From: Dyella_A sp049445995
GTDB taxonomy: Bacteria; Pseudomonadota; Gammaproteobacteria; Xanthomonadales; Rhodanobacteraceae
Assembly: GCF_049445995.1 (NCBI RefSeq)
Contig: NZ_JBMSDZ010000021.1
Location: 1-59,574 of the forward strand
Length of the DNA: 59,574 nucleotides
Direction of reading: 5' to 3'
The translations under genes were made by a program, and so were the position numbers. Shown here piece by piece: positions 1-8,987 of this stretch. How positions within the stretch are numbered: position 1 is the first letter of the stretch; each line of letters begins with the position of its first letter. The notes beneath the pieces were generated by a model, which saw only the letters and a program-made list of their open reading frames with translations, was not told where the DNA came from and did no database searches.

Positions 1-56
1 TCGTTCAACGCCGGCTTGCGCCCGCGCTTTACGTCACTGCGCTTCTTTTGTTCCAT
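1..56 (-). CDS. 5' fragment of an unidentified gene
   Basis: An ATG at 54-56 on the minus strand opens a frame that runs off the window after 18 codons. The visible peptide begins MEQKKRSDVKRGRKPAL and is strongly basic. The RGRKPA stretch resembles the N-terminal arm of TetR-type regulators, but 18 residues cannot establish a family. It is divergent from cbbX, the position where a cbb regulator is often found, although the LysR-type CbbR does not normally start this way. Confidence 0.35.
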   Translation of the reverse strand, partial: MEQKKRSDVKRGRKPALN

Positions 57-126
57 GAGAACCGTCCGCTCGTGAGACCTACGGCAGATTCTACAGGTTT
101 GTTTTATTTTGTCGACACCCTCTGAG

Positions 127-1104
127 ATGGGCGCGCCGAACTACAGCATTCCCGGCAGCCGCGCGCCCACCGTCGCCGCGCCCGTGACGGCGCCGGCGCC
201 GGCCGCGCAAGGCGAGGCGACCGCCATGGCCGCCGCCCGCACCGTCAACGAAGTGCTGGCGCTGAGCCACGTCGAGGACGTGCTGGACGAGCTCGATCGT
301 GACCTGGTGGGCCTGCGCCCGGTCAAGCAGCGCATCCGCGACATCGCCGCGCTGCTGGTGATCGACAAGCTGCGCATCAACCTGGGCCTGCAGGCGGAAA
401 ACCCCAGCCTGCACATGTGCTTCACCGGCAACCCCGGCACCGGCAAGACCACGGTGGCGATGCGCATGGCCGAGATCCTTCATCGCCTCGGCTATGTGCG
501 CAAGGGGCATCTGGTGGCGGTGACGCGCGACGACCTGGTCGGCCAGTACATCGGGCACACCGCGCCCAAGACCAGGGAAGTGCTGAAGAAGGCGATGGGC
601 GGCGTGCTGTTCATCGACGAGGCGTACTACCTCTACAAGCCGGAGAACGAGCGCGACTACGGCGCCGAGGCGATCGAGATCCTGCTGCAGGTGATGGAGA
701 ACCAGCGAGACGACCTGGTGGTGATCCTGGCCGGCTACAAGGACCGCATGGACACCTTCTTCCAGTCCAACCCGGGCATGAGTTCGCGCATCGCGCACCA
801 CCTGGATTTTCCCGACTACTCGGTGGACGAGCTCGCGCAGATTGCCGAACGCATGCTGCATCAGCAGCACTACCGCTTCGGCGAGGGCGCCGCCGAGGTG
901 TTCCACGACTACCTCGAGCGGCGCATCGTGCAGCCGCATTTCGCCAATGCCCGCAGCGTGCGCAATGCGCTCGATCGTGCCCGCCTGCGCCAGGCCAGCC
1001 GCCTGTTCGTCGATCGCGACCGGGTGCTCGACGAAGCGGCCCTCACCACCCTCGTTCCAGCCGATCTGCTGGCCAGTCGTGTGTTCCAGAACCCGAGTTC
1101 CTGA
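127..1104 (+). CDS. cbbX: CbbX, AAA+ RuBisCO activase
   Basis: Red-type RuBisCO activase: an AAA+ ATPase that pulls on the large-subunit C-terminus to release inhibitory sugar phosphates. Walker A (GNPGTGKTT) is near residues 101-109 and Walker B (VLFIDEA) near 160-166. The segment between them (RDDLVGQYIGHTAPKT) and the FQSNPGMSSRIAHH stretch are typical of the family. The start is uncertain. ATG 127 gives 325 aa, slightly long for the family; TTG 109 is in frame upstream and ATG 223 is an internal alternative, and none has a strong ribosome site. The first ~45 residues are Ala/Pro-rich and unlike the conserved core. It heads a cbb operon, with cbbF starting 7 nt downstream. CbbX normally accompanies form IC/ID RuBisCO, which is not seen here. 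Confidence 0.93.
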   Translation: MGAPNYSIPGSRAPTVAAPVTAPAPAAQGEATAMAAARTVNEVLALSHVEDVLDELDRDLVGLRPVKQRIRDIAALLVIDKLRINLGLQAENPSLHMCFTGNPGTGKTTVAMRMAEILHRLGYVRKGHLVAVTRDDLVGQYIGHTAPKTREVLKKAMGGVLFIDEAYYLYKPENERDYGAEAIEILLQVMENQRDDLVVILAGYKDRMDTFFQSNPGMSSRIAHHLDFPDYSVDELAQIAERMLHQQHYRFGEGAAEVFHDYLERRIVQPHFANARSVRNALDRARLRQASRLFVDRDRVLDEAALTTLVPADLLASRVFQNPSS

Positions 1105-1111
1105 GGTCGCC

Positions 1112-2188
1112 ATGCCCCTGTCCAACCGCATCACGTTGACCCAGTACCTGATCGAGCAGCGTCGTCGCTTCCCCACCGCCAGCGGCGAACTGAACGCGCT
1201 GATCCTCGACGTATCGATCGCCTGCAAGGCGATCGCCCGCACGGTGGCCCTGGGCGCGCTGGCCGAGACGCCGGCGGGCGGCGCGATCAACGTGCAGGGC
1301 GAGGAGCAGAAGCCGCTCGACATCGCCAGCAACGCGATGCTGATCCGCCAGACCGAGTGGTCGGGCCACCTGGCCGGCATGGCGTCGGAAGAGATGGATG
1401 AGCCCTACCAGATTCCCGCCAGCTATCCGCGCGGCAAGTACCTGCTGGTGTTCGATCCGCTGGACGGCTCCAGCAACATCGACGTCAACGTCTCGGTCGG
1501 CAGCATCTTCTCGATCCTGCGTGCGCCGCAGGAGGCGATCGACTCGGGTCGCGACGTGGTCGAGGCCGACTTCCTGCAGCCGGGGGCCACCCAGGTGGCG
1601 GCGGGCTACGCGCTGTACGGACCCACCACGATGCTGGTGCTGACCGTGGGCAACGGCGTGGCCGGTTTCACGCTCGATCTCAACGTGGGCGAGTTCAAGC
1701 TCACCCATGCCGACATGCGGATTCCCGAAGACACCCACGAGTTCGCCATCAACAGCTCCAACAGCCGCTTCTGGGAAGCGCCGGTGAAGCGCTACGTGGA
1801 CGAATGCCTGGCCGGCAAGACCGGTATCCGCGGCAAGGATTTCAACATGCGCTGGATCGCCAGCATGGTGGCCGAGGCGCACCGGATACTGATGCGCGGC
1901 GGCGTGTTCCTGTATCCGCGCGACAGCAAGGATCCGGCCAAGGCCGGGCGCCTGCGGCTGCTGTACGAGGCCAATCCGATCGGCATGGTGATGGAGCAGG
2001 CCGGCGGCCGCGCCAGCACCGGCCGCCAGCCGGTGCTGGCGCTCACGCCCGAGTCGCTGCACCAGCGCATCGGCCTGGTGTTCGGTTCGCGCCGCGAGGT
2101 GGAGCGCATCGAGCAATACCACAACGAGCCGTCGCGGCGCGAAACCTCCAATCCGCTGTTTGCCGAGCGCGGGCTGTTCCGCGACTGA
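1112..2188 (+). CDS. cbbF: class I fructose-1,6-bisphosphatase
   Basis: Hydrolyses fructose-1,6-bisphosphate (and commonly sedoheptulose-1,7-bisphosphate in Calvin clusters) in the regeneration phase. The 358-aa protein carries the metal/phosphate motif FDPLDGSSNID at residues 114-124, the upstream QGEEQKPLD segment near 62-70, and the C-terminal PIGMVMEQAGGRAS substrate-binding stretch. Length fits the family (about 330-360). ATG 1112 lies 7 nt after the cbbX stop; frame open upstream of it is only a shadow of cbbX. The cell may hold another copy for gluconeogenesis elsewhere, but the position between cbbX and cbbP assigns this one to the cycle. Confidence 0.95.
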   Translation: MPLSNRITLTQYLIEQRRRFPTASGELNALILDVSIACKAIARTVALGALAETPAGGAINVQGEEQKPLDIASNAMLIRQTEWSGHLAGMASEEMDEPYQIPASYPRGKYLLVFDPLDGSSNIDVNVSVGSIFSILRAPQEAIDSGRDVVEADFLQPGATQVAAGYALYGPTTMLVLTVGNGVAGFTLDLNVGEFKLTHADMRIPEDTHEFAINSSNSRFWEAPVKRYVDECLAGKTGIRGKDFNMRWIASMVAEAHRILMRGGVFLYPRDSKDPAKAGRLRLLYEANPIGMVMEQAGGRASTGRQPVLALTPESLHQRIGLVFGSRREVERIEQYHNEPSRRETSNPLFAERGLFRD

Positions 2189-2271
2189 CATCCGCCAGTC
2201 ACCGGTTCCATCGTGTCCGTCGCTGCGCGCGGCGGGCACCGACCCTTCCTGAGAGCTGCTGGGGAATCCTC

Positions 2272-3156
2272 ATGTCCGAATGCCACCCGATCATCGCCAT
2301 CACCGGTTCGTCCGGCGCCGGCACCACTTCGGTCACGCGCACGTTCCAGAACATCTTCCGGCGCGAGGGGCTCACCGCGGCGATCATCGAAGGCGACAGC
2401 TTCCACCGCTTCGACCGCAAGGAGATGCGCCTGCGCCAGGCCGAGGCCGAGCAGACCGGCAACATGCACTTCAGCCATTTCGGCGCGGAGAACAACCTGT
2501 TCGCCGAACTGGAGCGACTGTTCGGCGACTACGCGCGCACCGGCATCGGCAAGAGCCGCAAGTACCTGCATGATGCCGGCGAGGCCGCGCCCTACCAGCA
2601 AGAGCCGGGCACCTTCACCGCCTGGGAAGACATCGAGCCGAATACCGACCTGCTGTTCTACGAGGGCCTGCACGGCGCGGTGGTGACCCCGGAAGTGGAC
2701 GTGGCGCAGCATCCGGACCTGCTGATCGGCGTGGTGCCGGTGATCAACCTGGAGTGGATCCAGAAGCTCTATCGCGACAAGAACGTGCGCGGCTACACCG
2801 CCGAGGCGGTCACCGACACCATCCTGCGCCGCATGCCCGACTACGTGAACTACATCTGCCCGCAATTCTCGCGCACCCACGTGAACTTCCAGCGCGTGCC
2901 GGTGGTGGATACGTCCAATCCGTTCATCGCGCGCGACATTCCCAATGCCGACGAGAGCATCTGCGTGATCCGCTTCCGCGATCCCAAGGGCATCGACTTT
3001 CCCTACCTGCTCAACATGATCCACAACTCGTGGATGTCGCGCGCCAACACCATCGTGGTGCCCGGCGGCAAGATGGAGCTGGCCATGCAGATGATCTTCA
3101 CGCCATTCATCTGGCGCATGATGGAGCGGCGCAAGCGCGCGCTGGGGGCGCTGTGA
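2272..3156 (+). CDS. cbbP: phosphoribulokinase (class I, prokaryotic)
   Basis: Phosphorylates ribulose-5-phosphate to ribulose-1,5-bisphosphate, the step that commits pentose phosphate to CO2 fixation. The 294-aa length matches the bacterial allosteric class. The P-loop GSSGAGTTS is at residues 12-20, followed by IIEGDSFHRFDR with the catalytic-base region, and DLLFYEGLHGAV provides the Walker-B-like segment. An 83-bp spacer separates it from cbbF. Its TGA shares one base with the cbbT ATG (TGATG), so the two are probably translationally coupled. Presence of this gene is the clearest sign of a functional or recently functional Calvin cycle. Confidence 0.96.
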   Translation: MSECHPIIAITGSSGAGTTSVTRTFQNIFRREGLTAAIIEGDSFHRFDRKEMRLRQAEAEQTGNMHFSHFGAENNLFAELERLFGDYARTGIGKSRKYLHDAGEAAPYQQEPGTFTAWEDIEPNTDLLFYEGLHGAVVTPEVDVAQHPDLLIGVVPVINLEWIQKLYRDKNVRGYTAEAVTDTILRRMPDYVNYICPQFSRTHVNFQRVPVVDTSNPFIARDIPNADESICVIRFRDPKGIDFPYLLNMIHNSWMSRANTIVVPGGKMELAMQMIFTPFIWRMMERRKRALGAL

Positions 3157-5153
3157 TGGCCAGCCAGTCGAGCATCCGCATCGAACATGGCGAAGCCTCG
3201 CGCGATCCGCGCGCCAGCGCCCTGCGCGCACTGGCGATGGACGCGGTGCAGCGGGCGAACTCCGGCCATCCGGGCGCGCCGATGGGCATGGCCGAGATGG
3301 CCGTGGCGCTGTGGGGATCGCACCTGAAGCACAACCCGGCCAACCCGGGCTGGATCGACCGCGACCGCTTCGTGCTCAGCAACGGGCACGCCTCGATGCT
3401 GCTGTACGCGCTGCTGCACCTGACCGGCTACGATTTGCCCGTCGAGGAGCTGAAGCGTTTTCGCCAACTGCACAGTCGCACCCCGGGGCATCCCGAACGC
3501 GGCATCACGCCCGGTGTGGAAACCACCACCGGGCCGCTGGGGCAGGGCATCACCAACGCGGTCGGCATGGCGCTGGCGGAAAAGCGCCTGGCGGCGGAGT
3601 TCAACCGTCCCGGGCACACGGTGATCGATCACCACACCTACGTGTTCCTCGGCGACGGCTGCCTGATGGAAGGCATCAGCCAGGAGGCGATTTCACTGGC
3701 CGGCGTGTGGCAGCTCGACAAGCTGGTGGCGCTGTACGACGACAACGGCATCAGCATCGACGGCCCGGTGCAGGGCTGGTTCCGCGACGACACCCCGGCG
3801 CGTTTTCGTGCCTGCGGCTGGGACGTGATCGGGCCGCTGGACGGCCATGACATCGGTGCCGTCGAAGCGGCGATCGCCCAGGCCAGGCGTGGCCGCGGCA
3901 AGCCTACGCTGATCGTCTGCCGCACCACCATCGGTGCCGGCTCGCCCGGTCGCGCCGGCACCGCGCGTGCACACGGCGAACCGCTGGGCGTCGACGAGAT
4001 CGCCGCCACCCGCGAGGCGCTGGGCTGGTCTCATCCGCCGTTCGAACTGCCCGACGATGCCCGTGCCGGATGGGACGCGCGCCAGGCCGGCGAGCAGGCT
4101 GAGGCCCGGTGGCAGGCCCGCTTCGACGCCTATCGCGCGGCGCATCCGGAACTGGCGGCCGAATTGCAGCGGCGCATGGCCGGCACGTTGCCCTCCGACT
4201 GGGACACGCTGAGCGCGGCGGTGGTGGAGCACGAGGCGGCACGTACCGACGACGTCGCCACGCGCAAGGCCTCGCAGCAGGTGCTGGCGCAGTTGGCGCC
4301 GGAGCTGCCGGAAATGTTCGGCGGCAGCGCCGACCTCACCGGCTCCAACCTCACCGATTTTCCCGACGCGGGTGCGCGCCACCTGTCCTATGGCGTGCGC
4401 GAGTTCGGCATGGCGGCGGTGATGAACGGCATGGCCCTGCACGGCGGCTTCATTCCCTACGGCGGCACCTTTCTCACCTTCAGCGACTACAGCCGCAATG
4501 CGATCCGCATGGCCGCGCTGATGAAGTTGCGGGTCATCCACGTGTTCACCCACGACTCGATCGGCCTGGGCGAGGACGGCCCCACCCATCAGTCGGTGGA
4601 ACATGCGGCCAGCCTGCGGCTGATTCCCAACCTGGCGGTGTGGCGCCCGTGCGACCCGACCGAAACCGCGGTGGCCTGGACCGAGGCCCTGGCCGCGGCC
4701 ACCCAGCCCAGCGCGCTGCTGCTGTCGCGCCAGGCGCTGCCGACGCAGGCCCGCAGCGCGGAGCAGGTCGCGGCGATCGCCCGCGGCGGCTATGTGCTGG
4801 CGGAGGATCACGCGGCACGGGCTACCGTGCTGGCGACCGGATCGGAGGTGGGGCTGGCGATGCGCGCGCGCCAGCTGCTGGCGGAGCGGGGTGTGCCGGT
4901 GCGGGTGGTGTCGATCCCCAGTTCGACCCGCTTCGACCGGCAGGATCGCGCCTACCGCGAGCAGGTGCTCGGCATGCTGCCACGCTTCGGCGTGGAGGCG
5001 GGCGTCACCGCCTGGTGGGGACAGTACGGCTGTGTCGCCGCGCTGGGCGTGGACAGCTTCGGCGAGTCCGCGCCCGCCGCCGACGTGTTCGCGCATTTCG
5101 GCTTGACGCCGCAGGCGCTCGCCGACCGCATCCAGGAGACGCTTGGCTCATGA
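3156..5153 (+). CDS. cbbT: transketolase
   Basis: Thiamine-diphosphate transketolase that moves two-carbon units between sugar phosphates; in this cluster it serves RuBP regeneration. The 665-aa protein has the N-terminal RANSGHPGAPMGMAEM substrate site (residues 34-48), the ThDP motif beginning GDGCLMEG near residue 166, and the pyrimidine-binding half with the GLGEDGPTHQSVEH loop. Length is standard. ATG 3156 overlaps the cbbP stop by one base, and its own stop overlaps the cbbZ start by four (ATGA). A second, constitutive transketolase for the pentose phosphate pathway would be expected elsewhere. Confidence 0.95.
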   Translation: MASQSSIRIEHGEASRDPRASALRALAMDAVQRANSGHPGAPMGMAEMAVALWGSHLKHNPANPGWIDRDRFVLSNGHASMLLYALLHLTGYDLPVEELKRFRQLHSRTPGHPERGITPGVETTTGPLGQGITNAVGMALAEKRLAAEFNRPGHTVIDHHTYVFLGDGCLMEGISQEAISLAGVWQLDKLVALYDDNGISIDGPVQGWFRDDTPARFRACGWDVIGPLDGHDIGAVEAAIAQARRGRGKPTLIVCRTTIGAGSPGRAGTARAHGEPLGVDEIAATREALGWSHPPFELPDDARAGWDARQAGEQAEARWQARFDAYRAAHPELAAELQRRMAGTLPSDWDTLSAAVVEHEAARTDDVATRKASQQVLAQLAPELPEMFGGSADLTGSNLTDFPDAGARHLSYGVREFGMAAVMNGMALHGGFIPYGGTFLTFSDYSRNAIRMAALMKLRVIHVFTHDSIGLGEDGPTHQSVEHAASLRLIPNLAVWRPCDPTETAVAWTEALAAATQPSALLLSRQALPTQARSAEQVAAIARGGYVLAEDHAARATVLATGSEVGLAMRARQLLAERGVPVRVVSIPSSTRFDRQDRAYREQVLGMLPRFGVEAGVTAWWGQYGCVAALGVDSFGESAPAADVFAHFGLTPQALADRIQETLGS

Positions 5154-5911
5154 CCGTCCCCTCCCACCGCACCGCGCGTGCCGACACCGCCGGGCGGATC
5201 GACCTGCTCACCTTCGATCTCGACGGCACCCTGGTTGATACCGCCGCCGAGATCGCCGAGGCGGTCAATCGTGCACTGGCCGATGTCGACGTGGCGCCGT
5301 GCCCGCAGCCGCAGATCGAAGCGCTGATCGGTGCCGGGGCGCACGCGCTGATGCGCCGGCTGCTGGCGCAGATCGACCCGGCACAGCGGCTGGACCGCGA
5401 GCTTGTGCTGGCCCGGCTCGATCATCACTACGCGCAAACCGCGGGCACGCATGGCGTCACCTATCCCGGCGCGCACGCCTGCCTGCAGGCGTTGCGCGAG
5501 GGCGGCGTGCGGCTGGGGCTGGTGACCAACAAGGAGCTGCGCCATGCCCGGCGCGTGCTCGATGCCAACGACCTCGCCGGCTATTTCGAGCAGGTCATCG
5601 GTGGCGACTCGCTGGCCTGGAAAAAGCCCGACGCGCGGGTGCTGCAGCACGTGATGGCGATGCTGCGCTGCGAGCCGGCGCGCACGGCGCACCTGGGCGA
5701 CTCGGCGACCGATCTGCATGCGGCGCGCCATGCCGGCGTGGTCGACTGGGCGGTGCCCTGGGGCTACAACGCGGGCCGGCCGGTGGAACACGACCGGCCG
5801 AGCCGGGTGTTCCACAGCCTGCCGCAAGTGGCCGAGCACGTGCTTTCGCTGCGCCACGGCCCGAATGCTTCCGAGATTTCCGCGGCATGCGCGGCCGGCC
5901 TGTCCGGCTGA
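5150..5911 (+). CDS. cbbZ: phosphoglycolate phosphatase (HAD family)
   Basis: Removes phosphate from 2-phosphoglycolate, the toxic product of RuBisCO oxygenation. HAD motif I is FDLDGTLVDT with D23 as nucleophile and D25 as acid/base; motif II is LVTNK, the motif III lysine lies in AWKKPDA, and motif IV is HLGDSATDL. The 253-aa length and the helical cap between motifs I and II fit Gph/CbbZ. Its ATG is embedded in the cbbT stop. A housekeeping gph role in clearing DNA-repair phosphoglycolate is possible, but its place inside the cbb operon favours photorespiratory salvage. Confidence 0.9.
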   Translation: MTVPSHRTARADTAGRIDLLTFDLDGTLVDTAAEIAEAVNRALADVDVAPCPQPQIEALIGAGAHALMRRLLAQIDPAQRLDRELVLARLDHHYAQTAGTHGVTYPGAHACLQALREGGVRLGLVTNKELRHARRVLDANDLAGYFEQVIGGDSLAWKKPDARVLQHVMAMLRCEPARTAHLGDSATDLHAARHAGVVDWAVPWGYNAGRPVEHDRPSRVFHSLPQVAEHVLSLRHGPNASEISAACAAGLSG

Positions 5912-5938
5912 GTTCGTCGCGGATCGCGCGTGCATGGG

Positions 5939-5963
5939 CCCCGATCCGGTCGACGGATTGGGG
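5939..5963 (+). other. stem-loop between cbbZ and cbbA
   Basis: A 10-bp stem (CCCCGATCCG against CGGATTGGGG, one G-U pair) with a five-base loop sits in the 112-bp gap after cbbZ. There is no following T-run, so it is more likely an mRNA processing or stability element, or a weak attenuator, than a terminator. Confidence 0.45.
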
Positions 5964-6023
5964 CGGCACTACCCCCGTCCGGGTGCCGTTGCACCCTTGG
6001 TTACCCGCCTTACGGAGATGACG

Positions 6024-7061
6024 ATGGCCCTTGTTTCGCTACGCCAGTTGCTGGACCACGCCGCCGAGCACGACTACGGCGTGCCCGCGTTCAACGTGAA
6101 CAACCTCGAGCAGATCCAGGCCATCATGGAAGCGGCCGACGAAGTGCAGTCGCCGGTGATCCTGCAGGCCTCGGCCGGCGCGCGCAGTTACGCCGGCGAG
6201 GCGTTCCTGCGACACATGGTGCTGGCGGCGGTGGAGTCGTATCCGGATATCCCGATCGTGCTGCACCAGGATCACGGCGCCACGCCGGCGGTCTGCCAGC
6301 AGTCGATCCGCTCCGGCTTCACCAGCGTGATGATGGACGGCTCGCTGCGCGAGGATGCCAAGACGCCGTCGAGCTACGACTACAACGTCGACGTCACCGC
6401 CAAGGTCTGCGAGTTCGCCCACGCGGTCGGCGTGTCGGTGGAAGGCGAGCTGGGCTGCCTGGGCTCGCTGGAAACCGGCGAGGCCGGCGAGGAGGACGGC
6501 GTGGGCGCCGAGGGCAAGCTCACCCACGCCATGATGCTGACCGACCCGGAGCAGGCGCGGGATTTCGTCGCGCGCACCGGCGTGGACGCGCTGGCGATCG
6601 CCATCGGCACCAGCCATGGCGCCTACAAGTTCACCCGCCAGCCGACTGGCGACATCCTCGCCATCGACCGCATCGCGGCGATCCATGCCGCCGTGCCCGA
6701 CACCCATCTGGTCATGCACGGCAGCTCCAGCGTGCCGCAGGAGTGGCTGGCGATCATTCGCCAGTACGGTGGCGACATCAAGGAGACCTACGGCGTGCCG
6801 GTGGAGGAGATCGTGCGCGGCATCCGCAGCGGCGTGCGCAAGGTCAATATCGACACCGACATCCGCCTGGCGATGACCGGGGCGATGCGCCAGCTGCTGG
6901 CCGAGAAGCCGGGCGAGTTCGATCCGCGCAAGCCGCTGATCGCCGCCAGGAAGGCTGCCCGCGGCATCTGCAAGGCGCGCTTCGAGGCGTTCGGCTCGGC
7001 CGGCCAGGCAGCGAGGATCAAGCCGGTGTCGCTCGAAGCGATGGCCAGGCGCTACGCCTGA
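6024..7061 (+). CDS. cbbA: class II fructose-bisphosphate aldolase
   Basis: Zinc-dependent aldolase joining dihydroxyacetone phosphate to glyceraldehyde-3-phosphate or erythrose-4-phosphate. The 345-aa protein begins ALVSLRQLLDHAAEHDYGVPA, typical of the Calvin-cluster type. The metal-ligand segment LHQDHGATP contains H81, D83 and H84, and the later GTSHGAYKF, LVMHGSSS and NIDTDIRLA segments supply further metal and phosphate contacts. ATG 6024 is preferred over the in-frame ATG 6018 because GGAG lies six bases before it. It follows a 112-bp spacer holding a stem-loop, so it may have its own promoter as well as operon read-through. Confidence 0.95.
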   Translation: MALVSLRQLLDHAAEHDYGVPAFNVNNLEQIQAIMEAADEVQSPVILQASAGARSYAGEAFLRHMVLAAVESYPDIPIVLHQDHGATPAVCQQSIRSGFTSVMMDGSLREDAKTPSSYDYNVDVTAKVCEFAHAVGVSVEGELGCLGSLETGEAGEEDGVGAEGKLTHAMMLTDPEQARDFVARTGVDALAIAIGTSHGAYKFTRQPTGDILAIDRIAAIHAAVPDTHLVMHGSSSVPQEWLAIIRQYGGDIKETYGVPVEEIVRGIRSGVRKVNIDTDIRLAMTGAMRQLLAEKPGEFDPRKPLIAARKAARGICKARFEAFGSAGQAARIKPVSLEAMARRYA

Positions 7062-7063
7062 CC

Positions 7064-7840
7064 ATGCTGCGCGCGGTCATCTGGGACGTCGACGGCACCA
7101 TCGCGGAAACCGAGCGCGACGGTCATCGCGTGGCCTTCAATCGCGCCTTTGCCGAATGCGGCCTGGCGTGGGACTGGGACGTGTCGACCTACGGCCATCT
7201 GCTGCGGGTGCCCGGTGGGCGGGAGCGTCTGCTGGCCTGGATGGAGTCGCGTCCGGATGCGCCCGCCACCGAGGCCGGGCGTCTGCAACTGGCCAGTGAA
7301 CTGCATCGGCGCAAGGGGCAGCACTACTGCGAGCTGGTGGAGCAGGGCGTGCTTGTCGCCCGGCCGGGCGTGCTGCGACTGGTGCACGCATGCGTCGACA
7401 CCGGCGTACATCTGGCGGTGGCCACCACGACCGGGCGCGGCAATATCGAGGCGCTGTTTCCGCGGCTGTTCGGCGCCGACTGGCGCACGCTGTTTCCGGT
7501 GCGGGTGTGCGCCGAGGATGCGCCGCTGAAAAAGCCGCATCCGCAGGCCTACGAGCTGGCGCTGGAGCGGCTGGGCGTGGCCGCCGTCGATGCGATGGCG
7601 ATCGAAGATTCGCCGGCCGGCCTTGGCGCATCCCGGGCGGCCGGAGTGGGCTGCGTGGTGACCCGCAGCGCCTATTTCGAGGACGCCGATTTCCGTGGCG
7701 CCGTGCACGTGTGCCGCGATCTGGATCATGCGATGGCGATGCCCGACGGCGTCGGCGCGCCGATCGACCTGCCGGCGCTGCGCCATCTGCATGCGGTTGC
7801 GCGCTGGATGGTGCTGGATGAGGATGGGCCGCCTCGCTGA
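7064..7840 (+). CDS. cbbY: CbbY-type HAD phosphatase
   Basis: A 258-aa HAD hydrolase starting two bases after the cbbA stop. Motif I is WDVDGTIAETE (D8, D10), the motif III lysine is in PLKKPHPQAY, and motif IV is AIEDSPAGLGASRAAG. This pattern, including the GHRVAFNRAFAE cap start, matches CbbY, which dephosphorylates xylulose-1,5-bisphosphate, a RuBisCO misfire inhibitor. With cbbX it gives the cluster a complete RuBisCO maintenance kit (release plus destruction of inhibitors). It is the last gene of the operon. Confidence 0.88.
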   Translation: MLRAVIWDVDGTIAETERDGHRVAFNRAFAECGLAWDWDVSTYGHLLRVPGGRERLLAWMESRPDAPATEAGRLQLASELHRRKGQHYCELVEQGVLVARPGVLRLVHACVDTGVHLAVATTTGRGNIEALFPRLFGADWRTLFPVRVCAEDAPLKKPHPQAYELALERLGVAAVDAMAIEDSPAGLGASRAAGVGCVVTRSAYFEDADFRGAVHVCRDLDHAMAMPDGVGAPIDLPALRHLHAVARWMVLDEDGPPR

Positions 7841-7986
7841 GCAGCGCGGATGGTTCGGCGTCGGGGCGGCGATATCTGTGGCTCGCGGTCGGCGGTGGCT
7901 CACGGGCGGGAGAGTGCGCCGCCCGGGGCGGCGTGACGCCAGGCACCGATGATGCGCGCGTGCGCCACGCGCCTGGCGCAGGCAAG

Positions 7987-8013
7987 AAAAAAGCCGCGGT
8001 CACCCGCGGCTTT
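7987..8013 (-). terminator. bidirectional terminator after tsf and cbbY
   Basis: A perfect 7-bp GC stem (GCCGCGG/CCGCGGC) with loop TCAC is flanked by A-run and T-run. Read on the minus strand it ends in six T residues, an intrinsic terminator 29 bp beyond the tsf stop. Read on the plus strand it ends TTTCTT and could also stop cbb transcription. Confidence 0.85.
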
Positions 8014-8041
8014 CTTCAGCGGCCCGAGGGCAGCGGGGCGA

Positions 8042-8920
8042 TCAGACCTGCATCGCCTTGGCCACTTCGGCGGCGTAGTCTTCCTGCACTTTCTCGATGC
8101 CTTCGCCAACGGCCAGGCGGGCCACCGAAACCACCTCGGCACCGTCCTTCTTCAGCGCGTCGCCGACGGTCACGCCGGTGTCCAGCACGTAGGGCTGGCC
8201 GAGCAGGGTCACCTCGGACACGATCTTGTTGATCTTGCCGGCGATGATCTTCTCCAGGATCTCGGCCGGCTTGGCCTTGTCCTTGTCGGTCATCTGGCTC
8301 AGCGCGATGTCCTTTTCCTTCGCCACGAACTCGGCGGGAACGTCCTCGGCCCTCACGTACTGCGGGTTCATCGCCGCCACGTGCATGGCCACGCCCTTGG
8401 CCAGCTCCTCGGAGCCGCCCTTCAGGGCCACCAGCACGCCGATGCGGCCGCCGTGGATGTAGCTGCCGATCGTGCCGTCGGTCTCGACGCGGGCGAGGCG
8501 GCGCACGTCGATCTTCTCGCCGATGGTGGCGATCAGCGCCTTGGTGCCTTCCTCGACATTGCTCGCGCCCGGGAACGCGGCGGCCTTCAGCGCATCGATA
8601 TCGGTCGCACCGGATTCCAGCGCCACCGCAGCCACGCTGTCGCTGAACTTGACGAAGTCGGGGTTCTTGGTGACGAAGTCGGTCTCGCAGTTGACCTCGA
8701 CCAGCACCGCCTTGCCGGCGGCCTGGGCGGCCGCGATGCGGCCTTCGGCGGCGACGCGATCGGCCTTCTTGTCGGCCTTGGCCAGGCCGTTCTTGCGCAG
8801 CCACTCGATGGCGACTTCGATGTCGCCATTGTTCTCGACCAGGGCCTTCTTGCATTCCATCATGCCGGCGCCGGACCGCTCGCGCAGTTCCTTCACCAGC
8901 TGGGCGGAGATGTTGCTCAT
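8042..8920 (-). CDS. tsf: elongation factor Ts
   Basis: Guanine-nucleotide exchange factor for EF-Tu, cytosolic. The 292-aa protein has the N-terminal UBA-like helix bundle (QLVKELRERSGAGMMECKKA), the conserved EVNCETDFV segment in the core, and a C-terminal module. The ATG is at 8918-8920, 67 bp after the rpsB stop, in the near-universal rpsB-tsf order. Longer open frame upstream of this ATG is a shadow of rpsB. It is followed by a clear terminator. Confidence 0.98.
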   Translation of the reverse strand: MSNISAQLVKELRERSGAGMMECKKALVENNGDIEVAIEWLRKNGLAKADKKADRVAAEGRIAAAQAAGKAVLVEVNCETDFVTKNPDFVKFSDSVAAVALESGATDIDALKAAAFPGASNVEEGTKALIATIGEKIDVRRLARVETDGTIGSYIHGGRIGVLVALKGGSEELAKGVAMHVAAMNPQYVRAEDVPAEFVAKEKDIALSQMTDKDKAKPAEILEKIIAGKINKIVSEVTLLGQPYVLDTGVTVGDALKKDGAEVVSVARLAVGEGIEKVQEDYAAEVAKAMQV

Positions 8921-8987
8921 GTCAGTTCCTCGAATGCTTGGGAGCGGCGTGGCCGGGTCGGGCCACGCCGCGGGTGAAGCGTCAGGC

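Noticed and set aside
7841..7986. Possible small gene between cbbY and the terminator
   Set aside because: Frames crossing this stretch are short, lack ribosome sites, and end at or cross the terminator hairpin.
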